Positions 1-7,799 of a stretch of DNA of 27,355 nt are shown in pieces. How positions within the stretch are numbered: the stretch's first letter is position 1; the number at the start of each line of letters is the position of its first letter. The stretch comes from an uncultured Clostridia bacterium (lineage in GTDB: Bacteria; Bacillota; Clostridia; Peptostreptococcales; Anaerovoracaceae), in the NCBI GenBank assembly GCA_938009115.1, contig CALLHZ010000032.1, positions 1-27,355 of the forward strand. The letters run 5' to 3'. A program made the translations under genes and the position numbers. The notes beneath the pieces are model-generated. The model was not told the DNA's origin. It did not search any database and saw only the letters and a list, made by a program, of their open reading frames with translations.

Positions 1-53
1 GACTAGGCGCCTCTTAAATTCTATTGCGCCCCCTGCTTGCGCCCGCGCTTTCG

Positions 54-62
54 TGGTATAAT
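54..62 (+). promoter_or_regulatory. Extended -10 promoter for the glycosyltransferase-TetR pair
   Basis: TATAAT at 57-62 is preceded by TG one base upstream (TGGTATAAT), an extended -10 element. No good -35 box is present at the usual spacing. It lies 30 bases before the TTG start at 92. Confidence 0.55.
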
Positions 63-91
63 CAAACCATAAAACAAAGAGGTGCAAACAT

Positions 92-1303
92 TTGAAAATA
101 CTCATCACGACGGAATGGTACGACCCCGCGGTCAACGGGGTCGTCGTATCCGTCGATAATTTAAAAAAGGGCCTGGAGGAGTTGGGGCACGAGGTTCGGG
201 TACTGACCGTTTCCTCCAGCTGGCGTTCCGTCAACAAGGAGAATGTGACGTATATCGGCTCCGTCAACGCGGGCAGGATCTATCCCGGCGCCCGGGTCGC
301 CATTCCGACGCCCCGGATCAGCCGCCATATTGATTCTTTGATCCGCTGGCGGCCTGATATCATCCACTCTCAGTCGGAGTTCAGCACGTTTTACATGGCC
401 CGTAGTATCGCCGCCGACGGTCGGGTGCCAATCGTCCATACCTATCATACGGTCTATGAGGATTACACGCATTACTTTATCCCCAGCAAGCGCCTGGGGC
501 GCACGGTGGTCTCCAGGCTCAGCAGGCAGATCCTGGCCCGAACGGCTTGTGTGATCGTTCCCACGGAAAAGGTAAGGACGATGTTGTTGGGATACGGCGT
601 GACGGCGGACATCGAGGTGATCCCCACAGGTCTGGATCCCGGCTCTGCACCGGGGGCTTTGAGCGGAGAGGATAAGCTGGCGTTTCGGCAGCGCTGGGGG
701 ATCCCTGACCAAAATAAAGTACTGGTGGCGGTCGGCCGTCTGGCCAAGGAAAAAAGCCTGGAGGAGATCCTGCTGTATTTGTCCAGGCTGTCCCGCCCGG
801 ATATGACGCTGCTCGTTGTCGGCGACGGCCCAAACAAGGAAGCGCTGCAAACCTATGCAGGCCACCTGGGAATTGCGGATCAAGTCATTTTCACCGGTAT
901 GGTCAAGCACAGCGAAGTCGCCGCTTTTTACCAGGTTGGCGATGTTTTTGTCAACGCGTCCAGAAGCGAGACCCAGGGGTTGTCTACGCTGGAAGCCTTG
1001 GCCAACGGGGTGCCGTTGCTCTGCCGAAAAGACTCCTCTTGGGACGCTGTGATCAGGGAAGGTGTCAATGGGTGGCAATATGAAACCCTGGAGGATTTTG
1101 AGGAAAAATTGGACGGCTTGCTGCAAAGGGAAGGTCCTTTCCGATTGATGCCGAATGATGCTGACAAGGACCTCACGGATCATTCCTATAAAGAGTTTGC
1201 CCGGAAGGTGGAGGCTGTTTATCTTAAATATGTGGGAAGGTCCCTTGAAAAGGAGGTGCCCCTATGGCTCTTACAACGAAGCGCGCCCTGGCAACTTCGC
1301 TGA
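92..1303 (+). CDS. Family 4 glycosyltransferase (GT-B fold), diacylglycerol-glucosyltransferase-like
   Basis: The 403-residue protein has the two-domain GT-B layout. The N-terminal acceptor domain begins ILITTEWYDPAVNGV, with the glycine/asparagine-rich loop typical of GT4 enzymes. The C-terminal nucleotide-sugar domain has VAVGRLAKEKS near 213-223, VVGDGP near 242-247 and the GT4 EX7E motif at E293 and E301. Related Bacillota enzymes move glucose or galactose from a UDP-sugar to diacylglycerol or other lipid acceptors at the inner face of the membrane. The acceptor here is inferred, not shown. The start is TTG, preceded by AAAGAGGTG at 76-84. The last 40 bases overlap the TetR gene, whose ribosome site lies inside this gene, so the two are probably translationally coupled. 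The class call is firm; the substrate is open. Confidence 0.88.
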   Translation: MKILITTEWYDPAVNGVVVSVDNLKKGLEELGHEVRVLTVSSSWRSVNKENVTYIGSVNAGRIYPGARVAIPTPRISRHIDSLIRWRPDIIHSQSEFSTFYMARSIAADGRVPIVHTYHTVYEDYTHYFIPSKRLGRTVVSRLSRQILARTACVIVPTEKVRTMLLGYGVTADIEVIPTGLDPGSAPGALSGEDKLAFRQRWGIPDQNKVLVAVGRLAKEKSLEEILLYLSRLSRPDMTLLVVGDGPNKEALQTYAGHLGIADQVIFTGMVKHSEVAAFYQVGDVFVNASRSETQGLSTLEALANGVPLLCRKDSSWDAVIREGVNGWQYETLEDFEEKLDGLLQREGPFRLMPNDADKDLTDHSYKEFARKVEAVYLKYVGRSLEKEVPLWLLQRSAPWQLR

Positions 1304-1830
1304 AGAAGCTGCTGGAGAAAAACACTCTGGATCGTATCACAGTCAAAGATATTGTCGATGATTGTCAAGTCAATCGTCAAACCTTCTATTATCATTTCCA
1401 CGACATTTATGATCTGATCGAGTGGATCTTTTGGGATGACAGCAATACATACATGGCATCCCCGGATGAAGAGACGGCTGACTGGCGTTCAGGCCTGAAG
1501 AAAGCTTTCGGATATGTTCAGGACAACAAATCCCTGGCTTGGAACACGTACCGCTCCTTTACCCGGGAACAGCTGGACCGCTATACTGGCATCGCGGTGA
1601 GACCCTTTGTCCGCGACCTCACCTTGAATCTTTGTCGGGAGATGGACATTGCTCCCACGGATCAGGATTTTGTCGTGGAACTGTTTACCCATGCACTGGC
1701 GGGCATCCTCCTTGCCTGGGCCGAAAAAGGGATGCCGGAGAATTATGAGGATCAACTGGATAAATTTTTTTCGGTCACAGATGTCAGTATTCGTGCTTCC
1801 TTAAGCCTGTTTGATCGGAAGGAGACATAA
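1264..1830 (+). CDS. TetR/AcrR-family transcriptional regulator (DhaS-like C-terminal domain)
   Basis: The 188-residue protein has an N-terminal helix-turn-helix at about residues 22-47 (ITVKDIVDDCQVNRQTFYYHF, broken here as ITVKDIVDDC then QVNRQTFYYHF), which is the TetR signature. An all-helical C-terminal domain follows, of the kind seen in DhaS-like TetR proteins. The ATG follows AAAAGGAGGTG at 1248-1258, a near-perfect ribosome site, and overlaps the end of the glycosyltransferase. Such regulators bind DNA as dimers and release it on ligand binding. Co-transcription with the glycosyltransferase suggests control of that envelope function or of itself. The ligand is unknown, and no clear palindromic operator was seen in the short stretch upstream of the first gene. 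Confidence 0.88.
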   Translation: MALTTKRALATSLKKLLEKNTLDRITVKDIVDDCQVNRQTFYYHFHDIYDLIEWIFWDDSNTYMASPDEETADWRSGLKKAFGYVQDNKSLAWNTYRSFTREQLDRYTGIAVRPFVRDLTLNLCREMDIAPTDQDFVVELFTHALAGILLAWAEKGMPENYEDQLDKFFSVTDVSIRASLSLFDRKET

Positions 1831-1860
1831 GCCGTCATTTAGGGCGGGACTTTGAATTGG

Positions 1861-1909
1861 ACAAAAAGGGCGGTGTGTCAGAATTTTGGACACGCGGCCT
1901 TTTTTGTCT
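1861..1909 (+). terminator. Intrinsic terminator after the TetR gene
   Basis: A 19-bp imperfect stem runs from 1861-1879 to 1891-1909 with G/U wobbles and one mismatch. It begins ACAAAAAGGGC and ends GGCCTTTTTTGT. The A-run and T-run at the two ends could let it work in both directions. It separates the glycosyltransferase-TetR pair from the radical SAM gene. Confidence 0.8.
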
Positions 1910-1983
1910 ATTTACCGTCGGACGACGCCGAAGTACAGTAGGGTTGCAAGGCGGGCCGAATTTCCGCCGGAAGGGAAAATGGA

Positions 1984-3318
1984 ATGAAAATCTCTGATAC
2001 ATTGAAAAAAACGGGTTTTTCGATGGCCTATCGCTACCTGGAGAACAATTCTCCGGACAGTATTCCGGGATTGATCAGCTGGGTGGAAAAAATCGACGAG
2101 ACCAGCCAGATGTCCCGTCAACTGAAGACCGTTAAAAGGGCATTGGAAGATCCGGACAACAATTGGAAGGTGTGGATCGACAACCTCTATGCGGACATTG
2201 ATCCCGACGTGCGCAAGGCGACCTTCATGAACCTCGTGGTACAGTCTAATGTGCTTTCAGCAAAAAGGCGCAAAGATCTTTCCGAAAAATATGACTGCAA
2301 TATTCCATGGGCTGTACTGATCGATCCGACTTCAGCCTGTAATTTGCGTTGTACAGGGTGTTGGGCAGCGGATTACGGAAATAAACTGAGTATGAGTTTT
2401 GATGAGCTGGACAATATCGTTGAGCAAGGTAAGGAACTGGGAATATACATGTATATCTTTACAGGCGGAGAGCCTCTTGTGCGGAAGGGTGATGTCATTG
2501 CTCTGTGCAACAAACACTCAGATTGTCAGTTTCTTGCGTTTACCAACGGTACACTGATCGACGAGGCCTTTGCCGACGAAATGCTTCGGGTTCGGAACTT
2601 TATCCCAGCTATCAGCGTGGAGGGGTTTCGGGCGGAAACGGATTTTAGGCGGGGAAAAGGCACTTTTGACCGCGTGGAGCAGGCAATGGCATTGCTGAAG
2701 CGAAAAAAGCTGCCCTTCGGGATTTCCTGCTGTTATACCAGTCAGAATGCCGAGCTGATTGGCAGCGAGGCCTATTTTGACCAAATGATCCGTTGGGGCG
2801 CTCGATTTTGCTGGTTTTTCACTTATATGCCTGTTGGAACAGAGGCGGTGCCGGAGCTTTTGGCCACAGCTGAACAGCGAAAGTACATGTATGAGCAGGT
2901 GCGGAAATTCAGAAAGTCAAAGCCGCTGTTTACCATTGATTTTTGGAATGATGGCGAATATGTCCACGGCTGTATCGACGGCGGCCGGAACTATTGTCAC
3001 ATCAATGCCAACGCAGATCTTGAGCCTTGTGCGTTTATACATTATTCCGACACAAATCTGAGAGAAAAAACGTTGCTGGAAGGTTTCAGGAGTCCTTTGT
3101 TTATGGCTTACCGGAAAAATCAACCTTTCAACGAAAACATGCTGCGTCCCTGCCCGTTGCTGGACAATCCGGGACGGTTGGCTTCGATTGTGGACGAATC
3201 CGGAGCGCAGTCGACAGAGGCGATGAGCCCGGAAGATGTTCATGCACTATCTGCCAAATGTGTAAATGCGGCAGAACGATGGGCGGAGAAGGCGGACGCC
3301 CTGTGGGCAGGCCGTTGA
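1984..3318 (+). CDS. Radical SAM protein with SPASM-like C-terminal cysteines (conserved anaerobe family)
   Basis: The 444-residue protein has a helical N-terminal extension of about 105 residues, then the radical SAM core. DPTSACNLRCTGCW places the cluster cysteines at C119, C123 and C126 (CX3CX2C), and GGEP follows at 161-164. The C-terminal third has further cysteines in HGCIDGGRNYCHINANAD, LEPCAFIH and LRPCPLLDNPG. This is the pattern of a SPASM-type domain that binds auxiliary iron-sulfur clusters. From memory of the family, this long form is widespread in strict anaerobes and has no assigned reaction that I know of. It stands alone between a terminator and the CBS gene. The ATG follows GGAAGGGAAAA. 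Oxygen-sensitive chemistry is expected; the substrate cannot be inferred. Confidence 0.9.
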   Translation: MKISDTLKKTGFSMAYRYLENNSPDSIPGLISWVEKIDETSQMSRQLKTVKRALEDPDNNWKVWIDNLYADIDPDVRKATFMNLVVQSNVLSAKRRKDLSEKYDCNIPWAVLIDPTSACNLRCTGCWAADYGNKLSMSFDELDNIVEQGKELGIYMYIFTGGEPLVRKGDVIALCNKHSDCQFLAFTNGTLIDEAFADEMLRVRNFIPAISVEGFRAETDFRRGKGTFDRVEQAMALLKRKKLPFGISCCYTSQNAELIGSEAYFDQMIRWGARFCWFFTYMPVGTEAVPELLATAEQRKYMYEQVRKFRKSKPLFTIDFWNDGEYVHGCIDGGRNYCHINANADLEPCAFIHYSDTNLREKTLLEGFRSPLFMAYRKNQPFNENMLRPCPLLDNPGRLASIVDESGAQSTEAMSPEDVHALSAKCVNAAERWAEKADALWAGR

Positions 3319-3371
3319 TCTCGGGTTCACAGCTACCTGACTGCACTCTTTCCTTCTGAACAGCAAACGAG

Positions 3372-3377
3372 TATAAT
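3372..3377 (+). promoter_or_regulatory. Possible -10 box for the CBS-domain gene
   Basis: A perfect TATAAT stands 50 bases before the CBS start. The sequence 17 bases upstream is not a recognisable -35 box, so the call is tentative. Confidence 0.35.
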
Positions 3378-3427
3378 GAATGAGATAACTTGTTTTACAC
3401 ATGCCGTCACAGAAGGAGGGGATCAGA

Positions 3428-3898
3428 ATGTTAGGTACAGCCAAAGAAATGATGACCACTCAGGTGAAAAGCATCGGACCGGAGGAAAGCGTCCGGGCAG
3501 CGGCGAGCCTGCTGGCCGAGAACCACGTCAGCGGCCTCCCTGTGGTGGACGAATACGGCCGGGTGATCGGGATCATATCCAGCAGCGACATCGTCAAATT
3601 TTCCGGGCAATCCCATATCGTGACCCTTGTGGGGTCTTCTGGCTGGATTTCACCCTATACCGACATTGCAGCCATGACGTCCATGAGCAAAGGCTTTGAG
3701 CTGCTGGAAAAGAAACTGGTCAAGGACATCATGACCCGAAAAGTCGTCACGGTGACGGAAGACGCCTCGGGCGACGAAGTGGCCCGGATCCTTTCAAGGA
3801 AAAAAATCAACCGGGTCCCAGTGACAGACGCCAATGGCGTCCTGAAGGGGATCATTACCCGGACAGACCTGATCGCCGCTTTGGCGGAAGGAAAATAG
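3428..3898 (+). CDS. Two-CBS-domain protein
   Basis: The 156-residue protein consists of two CBS motifs. The first spans about residues 8-60 (AKEMMTTQVKSIGPEES to GIISSSDIV). The second spans about 98-152 (VKDIMTRKVVTVTED to GIITRTDLI). Together they form a Bateman module, which typically senses adenine nucleotides or related ligands. There is no catalytic or membrane domain, so it probably acts as a stand-alone sensor or partner. The start was set at the ATG at 3428 because AGAAGGAGGGGAT at 3411-3423 is positioned for it. The upstream in-frame ATG at 3401 would place this ribosome site inside the gene. The ligand and partner are unknown. Confidence 0.85.
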   Translation: MLGTAKEMMTTQVKSIGPEESVRAAASLLAENHVSGLPVVDEYGRVIGIISSSDIVKFSGQSHIVTLVGSSGWISPYTDIAAMTSMSKGFELLEKKLVKDIMTRKVVTVTEDASGDEVARILSRKKINRVPVTDANGVLKGIITRTDLIAALAEGK

Positions 3899-3920
3899 AG
3901 CAGGAAAATAGGATAATGGG

Positions 3921-3957
3921 CAGAGGCCTCCGGTTCCGGAGGCCTCTGTTTATTTTA
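3921..3957. terminator. Bidirectional terminator between the CBS gene and pflA
   Basis: A perfect 13-bp stem (CAGAGGCCTCCGG, loop TT, CCGGAGGCCTCTG) at 3921-3948 is followed by TTTATTTTAT. It lies between two convergent genes, and the pflA stop codon begins at 3950. On the minus strand the U-tract is poor, so it may work best for the plus strand. Confidence 0.85.
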
Positions 3958-4687
3958 TCGATTCCTGACTCAACTGTTCCAGCAGCGCCGGAGAGCATTC
4001 CGGCGTATCAGACAGAGGAAAGGGGATCCCAAGGGCTTCGTATTTGGCCGTGCAGAGCTTCCTGAAAGGGAGAAGCTCCAGCTTTTCCAGGTTGGAAAAG
4101 CTGCCGGCCAGGCGGCGGATCTCCCGAATATAGGCCGGATCCGCCGTCAGGCCGGGCACGGCCACGTGTCGGATCCATAGAGGGATCCCGAGTTTTTCTG
4201 TGAGTGCAAGGAATTCCAGAACCTGTTCCAGCTTTCCGCCGGTATAGGTTCGGTAGTCGGCGGCGGTGGCGAACTTCAGGTCGCAAAGGACCAGATCGGT
4301 TACGGAGAGGAGGGCTTCGGCGCAGGCCGAGGGGCCGATGCCCGAGGTGTCCAGGGCGGTATGGAGCCCTTCCTGCCGAAGCCGGGTAAAAAGCTCTGTT
4401 ACGAAGGCCGTCTGCAGGAGGGGCTCGCCGCCGGAAACCGTCACACCCCCAGACGAAAGATAAGCGCGGCAGCGCAGGATCTTGTCCAGAACTTCATCCA
4501 CGGTATAAATCTTGCCGCCGGCGCTGTCCCAGGTCTCCGGATTATGGCAATACACGCAGCGCAGGGGGCAACCCTGCATAAAAACCACGTAACGCAGCCC
4601 GGGGCCGTCCACTGCACCCAGACTTTGAAACTGATTGATCCGGCCCTTGCTGCCGGCCTCGCTGCTCGTGCGCATCTCTTGGCCCAT
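3950..4687 (-). CDS. pflA: Pyruvate formate-lyase activating enzyme
   Basis: The 245-residue radical SAM enzyme generates the glycyl radical on PflB using S-adenosylmethionine. The cluster motif is in MQGCPLRCVYCHNPETW (CX3CX2C). Upstream of it is the family hallmark GAVDGPGLRYVVFMQG, and VTVSGGEPLLQ follows. The length matches the usual 240-250 residues. It begins 6 bases after the pflB stop codon, so the two are co-transcribed and likely coupled. The start is not certain: ATG at 4687 directly follows CAGAGG, while the in-frame ATG at 4675 has GAGGATGGG at a better distance. The first four residues may therefore be absent. Confidence 0.95.
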   Translation of the reverse strand: MGQEMRTSSEAGSKGRINQFQSLGAVDGPGLRYVVFMQGCPLRCVYCHNPETWDSAGGKIYTVDEVLDKILRCRAYLSSGGVTVSGGEPLLQTAFVTELFTRLRQEGLHTALDTSGIGPSACAEALLSVTDLVLCDLKFATAADYRTYTGGKLEQVLEFLALTEKLGIPLWIRHVAVPGLTADPAYIREIRRLAGSFSNLEKLELLPFRKLCTAKYEALGIPFPLSDTPECSPALLEQLSQESIK

Positions 4688-4693
4688 CCTCTG

Positions 4694-6931
4694 CTACATG
4701 GCCTCGTGGAATGTCCGGGCGATGATCTCCTGCTGGTGCTGTCTGGACAGCTTGACGAAATTCACTGCATAGCCGGAGACCCGGATGGTCAGGTTCGGCC
4801 AGGCTTCCGGATGGTCAAAGGCGTCTTTTAGCTGTACCCGGTCCAGCACGTTCACGTTGATGTGATGGGCTCCGCTCGCAAAATATCCTTCCAAAAGGGC
4901 GGACAGGTTGGCGCAGCGCTCATTTTCGTTTTTACCCAGGGCGCCCGGCACGATGGAAAAGGTGTTGGAGATACCGTCCCGGCAAAGTGCGTAGGGGATC
5001 TTGGCCACGGAATTGAGCGAGGCCAGAGCGCCGTTCTTTTCACGGTTGTGCATGGGATTGGCGCCGGGTGCAAAGGGCTGGCCGGCCTTTCTGCCGTCGG
5101 GCGTTGCGCCGGTCTTTTTGCCGTACACCACGTTGGAAGTGATCGTCAGGATCGATAAGGTATGCTCCGCATTCCGGTAGGTCGGATTCTTCTTCAACTC
5201 CCTGATAAAAAGCTCGACCTGCTCCCTTGCGATCTGGTCCACCCGGTCGTCGTCGTTGCCGAAGGCCGGGTAATCTCCCGTAGTTTCGAAGTCTGTGATG
5301 AGACCCTCTTCATTTCGGATCGGCCTCACCCTGGCGTAGCGGATGGCCGACAGGGAGTCGGCCAGCACCGACAGGCCGGCCGCCCCGAAGGCCATATAAC
5401 GGTGGACCGCGGTGTCATGCAGTGCCATCTGAGTCTTTTCGTAGGCGTATTTGTCGTGCATGTAGTGGATCATGTTCATGGCCGTCACATACGTCCTTGC
5501 CAGCCATGTCCGGTAAAAATCCATCCGCTTCAGCACTTCGCCGTAATCCAGATAATCTCCGGCGTAGGGCTCTGTGACTGGGGCGACTTGCTCGCCGGTC
5601 CTTTCATCCCGGCCACCATTCAGGCTCATCAGCAGCAGCTTGACAATGTTGGCCCGGGCTCCGAAAAACTGCATTTCCTTTCCCAGCCGCATGGCTGAGA
5701 CGCAGCAGGCGATGCCGTAATCATCGCCGTACAATGGTCGCATCAGATCGTCGCTTTCATATTGAATGGCGCTGGTGCGGCAGGAAATGGCCGCCGAATA
5801 CTTTTTAAAGGCTGCCGGAAGATCCCCGGACCACAGGACTGTCATGTTCGGCTCTGCGGAGCACCCCAGGTTTTCCAGAGTGTGGAGCATGCGGAAGCAG
5901 TTCTTCGTCACCAGGGTCCGTCCGTCTTCTCCTGTGCCGCCGATGGCCTCGGTGATCCACATGGGATCCCCGGCAAAGAGCTCGTTGTATTCCGGGGTGC
6001 GAAGATGCCTGGCCATGCGCAGCTTGATGACGAAGTGGTCCATGACTTCCTGGGCTCCGGCTTCGTCAAGCAGACCCGTGTCCAGGTCGCGTTGAAGATA
6101 GATGTCCAAAAATGTGCTCACCCGTCCCAGGCTCATAGCCGCGCCGTTTTGCTCCTTGATGGCCCCAAGATAGCCGAAGTACAGCCACTGGGTCGCCTCC
6201 AGGGCATTTTCAGCAGGCCGGCTGATATCGAAGCCGTACATGGCTGCCATTTCCTTCAGCTTTTCGAGAAAGGCGATCTGCTGGTACAATTCTTCCAGCA
6301 GGCGCAGCTCGTCGGCGGCGGCAGCCGAGGCGCTCAGCCGCTCCTTGTCCGCCTTCTTCGCTGCGATCAGGGCGTCCACGCCGTACAGCGCCACCCGCCG
6401 GTAATCTCCGATGATCCGCCCCCGGCCGTAGGCGTCCGGTAGCCCTGTGATGAGCCCGGACCTTCGGGCGGCCTTGATCTCGTCGCTGTATATACGAAAC
6501 ACACCGTCGTTGTGGGTCGTCCGGTAAGTGAATTCCTGCTCGATCTTGTCCGAAAGCTTGTATCCGTAAGCCTCGCAGGCCTGCCTCGTCATCTTGACGC
6601 CGCCAAAGGGATTGACGCCTCTTCGCAGAGGACTGTCTGTCTGCAGTCCTGCGATCAGCTCCAGCTCCTTGTCCAGATAGCCGGGCGCGTAGCTTGTAAG
6701 CGAGCTGACGGTCTCGGTATCCACATCCAGTACGCCGCCGGCGCTCTGCTCCTGTTTCAGCAATTGTGTCAGTTTTTTCGTCAGCTTCCGGGTTCGCAAT
6801 GTTGGCCCGGCAAGAAACTCATCGTCGCCCTCGTAAGGGGCATAGTTCCGCTGGATAAAATCCCGCACGTCGACGGTCGTCTGCCAGGGTCCGCCCGTAA
6901 AGCCGGCCCAGGCTTTTTCGTTGATGCTCAT
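4694..6931 (-). CDS. pflB: Formate acetyltransferase (pyruvate formate-lyase)
   Basis: This cytoplasmic glycyl-radical enzyme converts pyruvate and coenzyme A to acetyl-CoA and formate. Counting from the first of two adjacent ATGs (746 residues), the catalytic cysteine pair is C410-C411 in YGIACCVSAMRLGKEMQFFG. The radical glycine is G721 in RVSGYAVNF near the C-terminus. The motif SLTSYAPGYLDK and the TPDGRKAGQPFAPGANPM stretch are typical of true pyruvate formate-lyases rather than diol dehydratases. The second ATG (6931) was chosen because GGAGG lies 5 bases before it and only 2 bases before the ATG at 6934. Transcription comes from its own promoter through a ZTP riboswitch. The product supplies formate for 10-formyl-tetrahydrofolate, which explains that control. 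Confidence 0.97.
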   Translation of the reverse strand: MSINEKAWAGFTGGPWQTTVDVRDFIQRNYAPYEGDDEFLAGPTLRTRKLTKKLTQLLKQEQSAGGVLDVDTETVSSLTSYAPGYLDKELELIAGLQTDSPLRRGVNPFGGVKMTRQACEAYGYKLSDKIEQEFTYRTTHNDGVFRIYSDEIKAARRSGLITGLPDAYGRGRIIGDYRRVALYGVDALIAAKKADKERLSASAAAADELRLLEELYQQIAFLEKLKEMAAMYGFDISRPAENALEATQWLYFGYLGAIKEQNGAAMSLGRVSTFLDIYLQRDLDTGLLDEAGAQEVMDHFVIKLRMARHLRTPEYNELFAGDPMWITEAIGGTGEDGRTLVTKNCFRMLHTLENLGCSAEPNMTVLWSGDLPAAFKKYSAAISCRTSAIQYESDDLMRPLYGDDYGIACCVSAMRLGKEMQFFGARANIVKLLLMSLNGGRDERTGEQVAPVTEPYAGDYLDYGEVLKRMDFYRTWLARTYVTAMNMIHYMHDKYAYEKTQMALHDTAVHRYMAFGAAGLSVLADSLSAIRYARVRPIRNEEGLITDFETTGDYPAFGNDDDRVDQIAREQVELFIRELKKNPTYRNAEHTLSILTITSNVVYGKKTGATPDGRKAGQPFAPGANPMHNREKNGALASLNSVAKIPYALCRDGISNTFSIVPGALGKNENERCANLSALLEGYFASGAHHINVNVLDRVQLKDAFDHPEAWPNLTIRVSGYAVNFVKLSRQHQQEIIARTFHEAM

Positions 6932-6977
6932 CATTTCCTCCGTATCCTTCGATCCCAGAGTAACTGTTCGCCCGAAT

Positions 6978-7019
6978 GAAAAACAAAAAGGGCAATATTC
7001 AGTTACCCAAACATTGCCC
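6978..7019 (-). terminator. Riboswitch-controlled terminator upstream of pflB
   Basis: On the minus strand GGGCAAT (7019-7013) pairs with ATTGCCC (6996-6990), followed by TTTTTGTTTTT. The 5' arm overlaps the CUGGGCA end of the ZTP aptamer, so aptamer folding and terminator formation exclude each other. Ligand binding should therefore switch pflB on. Confidence 0.88.
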
Positions 7020-7088
7020 AGACGGTCGGCGGTTCCAAAGCTTCATTCCCCTGTGGTTACCCACTGCATCCGTCAGTCATGAAGCTCG
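7015..7088 (-). promoter_or_regulatory. ZTP/ZMP riboswitch (pfl motif)
   Basis: The minus-strand RNA matches the pfl-motif architecture. P1 is AGCUUCAU (7086-7079) with AUGAAGCU (7046-7039), perfectly paired. Inside it is the conserved GACUGACGG segment. P2 is GUGG-GUAA-CCAC (7064-7053). After the linker comes CCGUCUGGGCA, the family's hallmark 3' domain. The pseudoknot pairs GACGG (7074-7070) with CCGUC (7025-7021). Known members sense ZTP/ZMP (AICAR phosphates), which accumulate when 10-formyl-tetrahydrofolate is short, and turn on folate, purine and formate genes. The match is from memory of the consensus; no covariance search was run. Confidence 0.93.
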
Positions 7089-7109
7089 TTATTACATTGA
7101 TATGTGACG

Positions 7110-7138
7110 ATTCTAATGGAAACCTGCTGCCTTGTCAA
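7110..7138 (-). promoter_or_regulatory. pflBA promoter
   Basis: TTGACA (7138-7133), 17 bases, TAGAAT (7115-7110) on the minus strand. This is a near-consensus housekeeping promoter, and its start site would fall just upstream of the aptamer. The -35 box overlaps the stop codon of the V-ATPase subunit D gene. Confidence 0.85.
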
Positions 7139-7788
7139 GCATGAGGCTTCTCCTGCCCGGTGAACGATTTGGACAGCTTGATTTTATTCTTGGTTTTTTT
7201 AAGCCGGAAGAAGTCTTCTCGTTCCTTTTCTTCAAGCGTTTCCTGGATATTCTTGATCTGCCCTTGATATTTAGGGATCTGGATGTGTTTCAGGGCATTG
7301 GTCCTTTTATTGGTTTTTTCGATTTCTTTTGCTAATTTGAAAATCGAATTTTCAATTTCGGCAAGATCATAAACCTTATAGTGGACCTCGTCGAATTTTT
7401 CTCTGGCCCGGTCAAGCGCCAAATTCGTATTATAGAATCCGTATGCAGGCAAAAGATCCTTTCGCTGGTACTTGATGATCGGTATGTCAACGCCCATGAT
7501 GCTCTTAAGCAGTATGACGAAGGATTCGTCATTTGGGATGCTGTAAGTCATGTCCTCTACGTTTTTGATGCCGAGTGTGATATTGGCCGCTTGCAGCGCA
7601 TCATAAGCTTCATCAAAAATAGCGCTGATCTGAGACTGAATGGCTTTTGCTTTTTCCGCCAGATTCATCATTTCACGAATCAGCACGTTTCGCTTTTGAT
7701 CCAGCAGGTCAAATCCATTTTGGGATAGAGCCAACGATGACTTTGCTTTAAGCAGATTGGATTTTGTCGGGGCAATTGGTAGCGCCAT
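7135..7788 (-). CDS. ntpD: V-type ATPase subunit D (central stalk)
   Basis: The 217-residue protein starts MALPIAPTKSNLLKAKSSLA, the conserved beginning of V/A-type subunit D. It is predicted mostly as two long helices at the ends that form the coiled-coil rotor shaft inside the A3B3 head. The C-terminal helix carries the expected ALKHIQIPKYQGQIKNIQ-type stretch. Length fits the family (200-220). It begins 11 bases after the B gene stop and is the last gene of the operon. No hairpin terminator follows it; its stop codon lies in the -35 box of the pflB promoter. Confidence 0.95.
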   Translation of the reverse strand: MALPIAPTKSNLLKAKSSLALSQNGFDLLDQKRNVLIREMMNLAEKAKAIQSQISAIFDEAYDALQAANITLGIKNVEDMTYSIPNDESFVILLKSIMGVDIPIIKYQRKDLLPAYGFYNTNLALDRAREKFDEVHYKVYDLAEIENSIFKLAKEIEKTNKRTNALKHIQIPKYQGQIKNIQETLEEKEREDFFRLKKTKNKIKLSKSFTGQEKPHA

Positions 7789-7799
7789 AAGAACATTTC

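Noticed and set aside
3401..3427. Upstream ATG as start of the CBS gene
   Set aside because: The AGAAGGAGGGG ribosome site lies between this ATG and the ATG at 3428, so the downstream ATG is the start.
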